This document shows, in pieces, positions 58,076-64,000 of a stretch of DNA of 64,000 nt (positions within the stretch are counted from its first letter, which is position 1; the number at the start of each line of letters is the position of its first letter). The notes under the pieces are model-generated. The model was not told the DNA's origin, did no database searches, and saw only the letters and a list, made by a program, of their open reading frames with translations. Origin of the DNA: Clostridioides mangenotii TR. Lineage in GTDB: Bacteria > Bacillota > Clostridia > Peptostreptococcales > Peptostreptococcaceae. Location of the stretch: contig NZ_AXUS01000017.1 of the NCBI RefSeq assembly GCF_000498755.1, positions 19,481 through 83,480 of the forward strand, read 5' to 3'. Both the position numbers and the translations under genes were made by a program.

Positions 58076-58115
58076 AAAAAAGCCAACTGGGATATCAGAA
58101 TCTCAATTGGCTTTT
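58076..58115 (-). terminator. terminator of the iron-type alcohol dehydrogenase gene
   Basis: AGCCAACTGGGA pairs with TCTCAATTGGCT. The minus strand reads into TTTTTTGCATA, and the plus strand into CTTTTAC, so it may act in both directions. It lies about 48 bp beyond the gene end. Confidence 0.75.
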
Positions 58116-58162
58116 ACACATTTTTTAAAGTCTATGTACTTATAGTTTTTTTCTAACTATAA

Positions 58163-59329
58163 TTAAAAATCTACCTTTTCTCCATAATATATGCAATTAA
58201 ATAACTTAACCATATTTTCCTTATCTATTTTTCTAGGATTTGAACCAGTACAAGCATCTTCAAGAGCACGCTCACTTATTAATTCAACTTTTTCTTTGAA
58301 TTTTGCTTCGTCTAATCCATAATCTTTCAATGTCGCAGGAATATCCATAGATTTATTTAGATCTTTAATTTTGTCAGTAAGTGCATCTATTAATTCATCA
58401 TCACTGTTACCTTTTAAATTAAGACGCTTAGCGATTTTTACATATCTATCGGCACATTCTTTTTTATTGTAGTCAATTACATATGGTAAATATATTGCAT
58501 TGGCACATCCGTGTGGAATGTGGAATACTGCACCTGTTTTATGAGCCATAGAGTGAACGATACCTAGAAGAGCATTGCTAAATGCCATCCCAGCCATACA
58601 TTGAGCGTAGTGCATCAATTCACGTGCATTTGAATCGCCTTTGTATGAATTCATTACATTTTCATCTACCATCTCTATCGCTTCTAATGCTAGTGGATCA
58701 GTAAAAGCTGTTGCCATTGTTGAAACATATGCTTCTATTGCATGTGTCAATGCATCCATACCTGTGTGCGCAGTTAATTTTGCTGGCATTGTTTCTGCGA
58801 GGTCCGAATCAACGATTGCTATATCAGGTGTTATATTAAAGTCTGCAAGCGGATATTTAATTTCAGTTTTGTAGTCTGTTATAACTGAAAATGCTGTTAC
58901 TTCCGTAGCTGTTCCAGATGTTGATGGAATTGCTATAAACTTAGCTTTTTGTCTAAGTTCTGGGAATGAGAATGGTTGAGTAATTTCTTCAAAGTTCGTA
59001 TCTGGATATTCATAGAAGACCCACATAGCTTTTGCTGCATCTATTGGTGATCCTCCCCCCATTGCAATAATCCAGTCCGGTTCGAATTCTAACATAACTT
59101 TGCTTCCGTTTAATACTGTATCAACAGATGGATCGGGTTCTATATTTTCTATTAGCTTTGTCTCAATTCCAGCTTCATCAAGGTATCCTAACACCTTATC
59201 TACAAAGCCAAATCTTCTCATTGATCCTCCGCCTAGTACTAATACTGCTTTTTTACCTTTTAGTTCTTTTAACTTTTCAATTGAACCATTTCCATAGTAA
59301 ATATCTCTTGGTAATGTAAATCTAAACAT
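58163..59329 (-). CDS. iron-containing (type III) alcohol dehydrogenase
   Basis: This 388-residue enzyme has the NAD(P)-binding GGGSPIDAAKAM motif and the iron ligands in HTGMDALTHAIEAYVS and GIVHSMAHKTGAVFHIPHG. It belongs with clostridial butanol, ethanol and 1,3-propanediol dehydrogenases and would reduce aldehydes to alcohols in fermentation. ATG 59329 has GGAGGT 9 bp upstream; an in-frame TTG at 59335 is too close to that site. It is divergent from the zinc-type dehydrogenase, with 235 bp between them. Confidence 0.93.
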   Translation of the reverse strand: MFRFTLPRDIYYGNGSIEKLKELKGKKAVLVLGGGSMRRFGFVDKVLGYLDEAGIETKLIENIEPDPSVDTVLNGSKVMLEFEPDWIIAMGGGSPIDAAKAMWVFYEYPDTNFEEITQPFSFPELRQKAKFIAIPSTSGTATEVTAFSVITDYKTEIKYPLADFNITPDIAIVDSDLAETMPAKLTAHTGMDALTHAIEAYVSTMATAFTDPLALEAIEMVDENVMNSYKGDSNARELMHYAQCMAGMAFSNALLGIVHSMAHKTGAVFHIPHGCANAIYLPYVIDYNKKECADRYVKIAKRLNLKGNSDDELIDALTDKIKDLNKSMDIPATLKDYGLDEAKFKEKVELISERALEDACTGSNPRKIDKENMVKLFNCIYYGEKVDF

Positions 59330-59564
59330 ATACAAAACACCTCCATAGAATTTTGGTAAAGCTTGTATTTAAAACTTGTAACGATAATATTTTAACGCTA
59401 ATTTCATAGTAAATCAAGCTTAATAAAAATGATATACTAATGTTTAAATAAGAGGATTAAATGGTATTAGTCATTATATAGTTAAATATGAAATAGAATG
59501 TAATTGTTATATTAAATTAATAAAATAAAAATATTTTAAGTAATAGAGTTAAGGAGGAACAGAT

Positions 59565-60632
59565 ATGAGAGGATTTGGAATGACTTCAGTAGGAAATGCA
59601 GCTTGGTTAGATAAAGAAAAGCCAGTTGCAGGTCCATATGATGCAATAATAAGACCTACAGTATTAGCGCCTTGTACATCTGATGTCCACGCTTTACACG
59701 GTGGTGCTGGTGAGAAGTTTGATAAAATATTAGGACACGAGGCAATTGGGGAAGTAGTAGAAGTAGGAGAATTAGTTACTCGATTTAAACCAGGTGATAT
59801 AGTAGTTGTACCTTGTACAACACCAGACTGGATGGCGCCAGGAGTTCAGGGTCAAGTAAGCAACGCTCATGATTGGGGTCTAATGAAGAGTTTTAAATTT
59901 GTAAGTTCTAAAGACGGCGCATTCGCTGAATTTTTTCACGTAAATGATGCAGATGCAAATTTAGCATTATTGCCAGAAGGTGTAGCACCAGAAGAAGCAC
60001 TTATGATAGTTGATATGATGACTACAGGATTTAGTGCAGTAGAAAATGGTAGAGTTGGATTTGGAGATACAGTAGTTGTTATAGGAATAGGACCTGTTGG
60101 ACTTATGGCTGTAGCAGGAGCCAAACTCAGTGGTGCTGGAAGAATAATAGTTGTCGGTACTAGACCAAACTGTGTTAAGATAGCTAAAGAGTATGGAGCA
60201 ACTGATGTAATAAGTTATAAAGATGGAGATATAGTTGAGCAAATATTAAAATTAGTTCCAGGTGGAGTTAATACATCTATAATAGCAGGAGGGAATCAAA
60301 ATACTTTCACTCAAGCTATAGCGATGACTAAAGAAGGTGGAGTTATATCAAATGTGAACTTTTTTGATATAAAAGATACACTTAGTATGCCAGCGTACTT
60401 ATGGGGACTTGGAATGAGCAATAAAGATATACGTTGTGGATTCGCTCCAGGTGGTACTGTAAGAATGGAAAAACTTCTTAATATGATTAAGTACAAAAGG
60501 GTAGATACTTCTAAACTTATAACTCATCGTTTCTACGGATTTGATAAAATAGAAGAGGCATTTAAACTTATGGAAGAAAAACCAAAGGATTTAATCAAAC
60601 CAGTTGTGTTTATAGATTGGAATGATAAATAA
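59565..60632 (+). CDS. adh: NADP-dependent secondary alcohol (isopropanol) dehydrogenase
   Basis: This 355-residue zinc medium-chain dehydrogenase resembles the C. beijerinckii and Thermoanaerobacter enzymes along its whole length. Catalytic zinc ligands match: Cys37 (PCTSDVH), His58 (GHEA) and Asp150 (DMMTTGF). The coenzyme site GTRP (198-201) with Tyr218 is the NADP-selective form. The structural-zinc cysteine set is absent, as in that subgroup. It would interconvert ketones such as acetone with secondary alcohols. The ribosome binding site is AAGGAGG. Confidence 0.93.
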   Translation: MRGFGMTSVGNAAWLDKEKPVAGPYDAIIRPTVLAPCTSDVHALHGGAGEKFDKILGHEAIGEVVEVGELVTRFKPGDIVVVPCTTPDWMAPGVQGQVSNAHDWGLMKSFKFVSSKDGAFAEFFHVNDADANLALLPEGVAPEEALMIVDMMTTGFSAVENGRVGFGDTVVVIGIGPVGLMAVAGAKLSGAGRIIVVGTRPNCVKIAKEYGATDVISYKDGDIVEQILKLVPGGVNTSIIAGGNQNTFTQAIAMTKEGGVISNVNFFDIKDTLSMPAYLWGLGMSNKDIRCGFAPGGTVRMEKLLNMIKYKRVDTSKLITHRFYGFDKIEEAFKLMEEKPKDLIKPVVFIDWNDK

Positions 60633-60651
60633 AATCTCATGTATATAATTA

Positions 60652-60685
60652 CGGGATAGCGCTTGTAGAGATGCTATCCGTTTTT
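60652..60685 (+). terminator. Rho-independent terminator after adh
   Basis: CGGGATAGC pairs with GCTATCCG around a 12-nt loop, followed by TTTTTAATT. Confidence 0.88.
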
Positions 60686-60908
60686 AATTGTGTGTTTTAA
60701 CATATTAAACTTCCAAACCATATAAATATTTTTTTATTATTAAGGAATAAATATATTGCGAATACGCTAAAAGATTGAGGAAAATTAACACATACAGCCA
60801 TTTAATCGATCTTGAATTAAGTTAAGCCTAAAATAGAATGAAAAATTAGTGAAATAAAATATTTATAAAACATATATTGTAATATAAATAAATGAAAAGG
60901 TGATAGAT

Positions 60909-62255
60909 ATGAATTTCGGATTTTTTGCTGGACTTACCGGGAATGTTGTAACTCATTGTGATAAAGGTTATTTAAAAGCAAGACGAGAAAGAAACCTTGC
61001 GATACAGAAATTCCCTCTTGCAATCGTATTTTGCAAATGTGAGCAAGATGTTGTAAACGCAGTTTGCTGGTGTCAGGAAAATAATATTTTTTTCAGAGTG
61101 AGAAATGGGAGACATCATTATGCTGGGTATTCTACAGGAAATAATGTATTAGTTATTGATGTGAGTAATTTAAATACACTGAAGTTGGATGAAGAAGAAG
61201 GATACCTTGTAGTGGGTGGGGGAGTAAATAATGAGAAACTATATAGGTTTATTTCTTCTAGAGGCTATCCATTTCCAGGTGGAAGTTGCCCATCAGTAGG
61301 ATTAAGTGGATATGTATTAGGCGGGGGTTGGGGTTATTCAGCTCGGTACTTGGGTCTTGGTTGTGATAGCCTCGTTGAAGCTGTATTAATTGACTACAAG
61401 GGTAGGAGGACTCTTGCAAATAGACAAATAAATCCCGATCTTTTCTGGGCATTAAGAGGAGGCGGTGGAGGAAATTTTGGAATAATAGTATCGATGAAAT
61501 TTAAGTTACCTAAAAAGGTAGATAAAGTTACATTTATACAATTATACTATCCTAATACAAATGCTAAATTACAATACCAATTTTTAAAGGTATGGCAGGA
61601 GTGGTTAGTCGGACTAGATAGTAGAATTACACTTGGTGCAAGAATATATAACTCGGAATCAGAGGGAAAGGCTGTTTTTAGTAGAGGAATATTTTATGGG
61701 ACACCAGAAGAAGCAAAAATATTAATTAAACCTCTTACTAATATATTAGGGGTGCAGGTAAATATTCAATACCTTCCATTTTTAGATGTAATAAAGCAAA
61801 TAGAAAGCTCTTATCCAGCATATGAAAAATTTGAGTCAGTAAGCGGATTTGTAGGAGATATGTATAGCGATAAGGAAATTTCAGATATAGTAGATCTTAT
61901 ACAGGATAGATCAGTTGGATCAATATATGCAGGAATATCATTGTATGCAATGGGAGGAGCTATAAAAAGAAAGAAGAGTGCTGATACAGCATTTTATTAT
62001 AGAAAATCAGAATATATAATATGGCTAAATACAGTATGGGAAGATGATAAATACGAGGGAAGAAACCTAGACTGGATCGACAGAAGGGCTAACTTTATAC
62101 GTAGCATTTCTTATGGTTCGTATGTCAATTTTCCTTATAGTGAAATTTACGATTATATGGAAGAGTACTATGGATATAATCAATATAAGCTTTTGGATGT
62201 TAAATGTACGTATGATCCTCATAATGTGTTTAGATTTCCACAAAGTATACGATAA
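60909..62255 (+). CDS. FAD-linked oxidase of the berberine bridge enzyme (BBE) type
   Basis: This flavoprotein of about 448 residues has an N-terminal PCMH-type FAD-binding domain and a C-terminal BBE motif (KYYGYNQYKLLDVKCTYDPH-like; DPHNVFRFPQSI). Both covalent-flavin positions are present: His69 in VRNGRHHYAGYS and Cys127 in GGSCPSVGLSG, so FAD may be attached twice. Relatives oxidise sugars or secondary metabolites with O2. ATG 60909 follows AAAAGGTGAT; the upstream in-frame GTG 60900 lies inside that site. There is no signal peptide. The substrate is unknown. Confidence 0.88.
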   Translation: MNFGFFAGLTGNVVTHCDKGYLKARRERNLAIQKFPLAIVFCKCEQDVVNAVCWCQENNIFFRVRNGRHHYAGYSTGNNVLVIDVSNLNTLKLDEEEGYLVVGGGVNNEKLYRFISSRGYPFPGGSCPSVGLSGYVLGGGWGYSARYLGLGCDSLVEAVLIDYKGRRTLANRQINPDLFWALRGGGGGNFGIIVSMKFKLPKKVDKVTFIQLYYPNTNAKLQYQFLKVWQEWLVGLDSRITLGARIYNSESEGKAVFSRGIFYGTPEEAKILIKPLTNILGVQVNIQYLPFLDVIKQIESSYPAYEKFESVSGFVGDMYSDKEISDIVDLIQDRSVGSIYAGISLYAMGGAIKRKKSADTAFYYRKSEYIIWLNTVWEDDKYEGRNLDWIDRRANFIRSISYGSYVNFPYSEIYDYMEEYYGYNQYKLLDVKCTYDPHNVFRFPQSIR

Positions 62256-62259
62256 AGCA

Positions 62260-62316
62260 CAACCCAATTTAAGTAGATTTGGTAAAAAAATAATGGAATA
62301 TACTTAAATTGGGTTG
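62260..62316. repeat. perfect 16-bp inverted repeat after the BBE gene
   Basis: Arms CAACCCAATTTAAGTA (62260-62275) and TACTTAAATTGGGTTG (62301-62316) are exact reverse complements directly after the stop codon. No T-tract follows; it may still act as a terminator or stabilise the mRNA end. Confidence 0.7.
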
Positions 62317-62410
62317 ACCATAAGGAAGGCAATGTGATTGATGCTTGTTATCTATATAATAAAGTTCATATTATTACTTTAAATATAATATATATGTACG
62401 GGGTGATATA

Positions 62411-63124
62411 GTGAAGAAGTACATAAAGTATTATATTTTTAGCGGAGTTCTATTAGTTTTGGCTTCTGTATTTATACTTGAGATAAAAAATGTGTCTGAA
62501 GAAGCCATGAAATATACTCCTATAACAAAAAAGACCATAATTCTAGATGCAGGGCACGGAGGCATAGATCCTGGGGCTTTAACCAAAGATCACAGTACAA
62601 ATGAAAAAGAAGTAAACCTAGCAATCACACTGAAGCTAAGAGAATTAATCGAATCTAGTGGGGGGTTAGTTATACTGACAAGAGATGATGACAGTAGCCT
62701 ATATAAAGAAGAAGGTAATAAAACTATAAGACAAAAGTACAATGAGAATTTAAAAAATAGAAAAAGAATAATCGAAGAGTCGGAAGCAGATATGTTTGTA
62801 TCTATACATCTAAACGCATTTGAACAATCTAAATATTACGGGGCTCAAACTTTCTACCCTAAAGATAAGGAGGATAGTAAGCAACTATCTAAATGTATTC
62901 AAGATGAATTGAAGAGAGTAGTAGATAAAACAAATAATAGAGAAGTAAAGCCTAGAGATGACATATATCTATTAAAAGATAATCAAATACCATCTATGTT
63001 GATAGAATGCGGGTTTTTGTCCAATGAAAAAGAAAGCAAGCTTTTAACGGATAAAGAGTATCAAGAAAAAATAGCATGGGCTATATATGTAGGAATACAA
63101 AAATATTTAAGTATCAATAACTAA
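62411..63124 (+). CDS. cwlD: spore-cortex N-acetylmuramoyl-L-alanine amidase CwlD
   Basis: This 237-residue protein has an N-terminal membrane anchor (about 7-25) and an Amidase_3 domain. Zinc ligands and the catalytic residue are in LDAGHGGIDPG, NEKEVNLAI, SIHLNAF and LIECGFLSN. CwlD removes peptide side chains from cortex peptidoglycan as the first step of muramic-delta-lactam formation, so the organism, or a recent ancestor, makes spores. The start is GTG 62411 after GGGGTGAT. A terminator follows. Confidence 0.93.
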   Translation: MKKYIKYYIFSGVLLVLASVFILEIKNVSEEAMKYTPITKKTIILDAGHGGIDPGALTKDHSTNEKEVNLAITLKLRELIESSGGLVILTRDDDSSLYKEEGNKTIRQKYNENLKNRKRIIEESEADMFVSIHLNAFEQSKYYGAQTFYPKDKEDSKQLSKCIQDELKRVVDKTNNREVKPRDDIYLLKDNQIPSMLIECGFLSNEKESKLLTDKEYQEKIAWAIYVGIQKYLSINN

Positions 63125-63148
63125 TAATCTACTGAAATTCCAAGGTTT

Positions 63149-63190
63149 ATCTAGGCTGGTTATCTATGATATCGGTCTAGATATTTTTTT
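63149..63190 (+). terminator. Rho-independent terminator after cwlD
   Basis: ATCTAGGCTG pairs with CGGTCTAGAT (two G-U pairs), followed by eight T. Confidence 0.85.
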
Positions 63191-63204
63191 TATTTAAAAA
63201 AGTA

Positions 63205-63233
63205 TTGACTTTAAATATTACAGGTGATATTAT
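63205..63233 (+). promoter_or_regulatory. rRNA operon promoter P1
   Basis: TTGACT (63205-63210), a 17-nt spacer and TATTAT (63228-63233), with A-rich sequence upstream that could be an UP element. Confidence 0.7.
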
Positions 63234-63356
63234 ATACGAGTGCCAAAAATACAGAAGGTTTTTAGAAACATTATTGTAGGCACTTTATTGAAAATTCAAG
63301 TATTCGAGATAATTTAAATCTCGAAAAAAGTTAAAAAATTTATTTTAAAAAAGTTG

Positions 63357-63388
63357 TTGACAATGAAAAAAATAAATGATACTATAAT
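63357..63388 (+). promoter_or_regulatory. rRNA operon promoter P2
   Basis: TTGACA (63357-63362) is preceded by A/T-rich DNA. The -10 is either TACTAT with a 17-nt spacer or TATAAT with 20. It lies about 35 bp before the 5S rRNA gene. Confidence 0.72.
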
Positions 63389-63421
63389 ACTTGTCTTAAG
63401 AAAAGAATAAGCCATAATTAA

Positions 63422-63538
<117 letters not shown>

Positions 63539-63541
63539 AAT

Positions 63542-63630
63542 GCCGAAGTGGCGGAATTGGCAGACGCACAGGACTTAAAATCCTGCGGGACTTACCTCTC
63601 GTACCGGTTCGATTCCGGTCTTCGGCACCA
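63542..63630 (+). tRNA. tRNA-Leu (UAA anticodon)
   Basis: An 89-nt class II tRNA. Acceptor GCCGAAG pairs with CTTCGGC, the long variable arm is present and the anticodon loop CTTAAAA gives UAA. CCA is encoded. It reads UUA, the main leucine codon here. Confidence 0.97.
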
Positions 63631-63641
63631 GCATAATTATT

Positions 63642-63718
63642 GGACCATTAGCTCAGTTGGTTAGAGCGCCCGGCTCATAACCGGTAGGTCTGGGGTTCGA
63701 GTCCCTGATGGTCCACCA
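63642..63718 (+). tRNA. tRNA with CAU anticodon (Met, or Ile2 if lysidine-modified)
   Basis: A 77-nt tRNA. Acceptor GGACCAT pairs with ATGGTCC, discriminator A, encoded CCA; anticodon loop CTCATAA gives CAU. It is not an initiator type, because the first acceptor pair is intact and the anticodon stem lacks three G-C pairs in a row. Elongator Met and lysidine-modified Ile2 cannot be told apart by eye. Confidence 0.93.
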
Positions 63719-63835
63719 AAGTAATTATCAAAAGAACATTGAAAATTAAACAGTAGGTTAATTTATAAGAAAACAAGAAACAAACCATATAAAGCCAGAT
63801 ATTAAAGATAACGATAGTATCTGAGCAGGTCAAAT

Positions 63836-64000
<165 letters not shown>

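Overview
The window is chromosomal DNA of a low-G+C anaerobic Firmicute. The 5' end of the 16S rRNA at the right edge, the heavy use of AGA and ATA codons, strong AGGAGG ribosome binding sites and the gene content (CwlD, Noc/ParB, NADP-type secondary alcohol dehydrogenase, Se/S-carrier proteins, CWB2 remnants) point to class Clostridia, most likely family Peptostreptococcaceae (the Clostridioides difficile group). The genus cannot be fixed from what is visible.

Layout. (1) 1-5.5 kb: the origin-proximal mnmE(end)-mnmG-rsmG-noc-parA-parB set. A consensus-like Noc binding site lies just upstream of noc. parB carries a -1 frameshift at an A6T run that separates its C-terminal dimerisation domain. 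(2) 5.5-11.8 kb: a cysteine desulfurase-like protein, a GerMN lipoprotein, an XRE/TPR regulator flanked on both sides by the same palindrome, YedF, a DUF3343 Se/S-carrier-like protein, a DUF951 protein and a class I/II aminotransferase. (3) 11.8-14.0 kb: a decayed island with frameshifted CWB2 (cell-wall-binding repeat 2) fragments on both sides of a LOG-family gene and several very long A+T-rich hairpins. (4) 14.0-42.4 kb: the core gene-expression block, rpoBC, str (rpsL-rpsG-fusA-tuf), S10/spc and alpha operons through rplQ, with secY, adk, map, a KOW protein and infA inside. The rplKAJL genes that usually precede rpoB are absent here. (5) 42.4-47.3 kb: a broken AAA ATPase, ecfA1-ecfA2-ecfT, truA, rplM-rpsI. 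(6) 47.3-52.5 kb: pstS, a large hairpin, pstCAB, a HAD phosphatase-like gene and a DUF4180 gene. (7) 52.7-56.8 kb: an FMN riboswitch followed by ribD-ribE-ribB-ribA-ribH, with ribB and ribA as separate genes. (8) 57-63.1 kb: a LytTR/DUF3021 regulator pair, an iron-type and a zinc-type alcohol dehydrogenase, a BBE-type flavoenzyme and cwlD. (9) 63.2-64 kb: an rRNA operon start in the order 5S rRNA, tRNA-Leu(UAA), tRNA(CAU), 16S rRNA.

Most of the window is ordinary, highly conserved housekeeping DNA. The parts most worth a second look are the two hairpins at 6.6-6.95 kb that share a 40-nt core in opposite orientation, the parB slippery-site frameshift, the twin palindromes around the XRE/TPR gene with the adjoining Se/S-carrier genes, and the decayed CWB2 island next to rpoB. 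I found no convincing wholly new multi-gene system, CRISPR array, prophage or insertion sequence.
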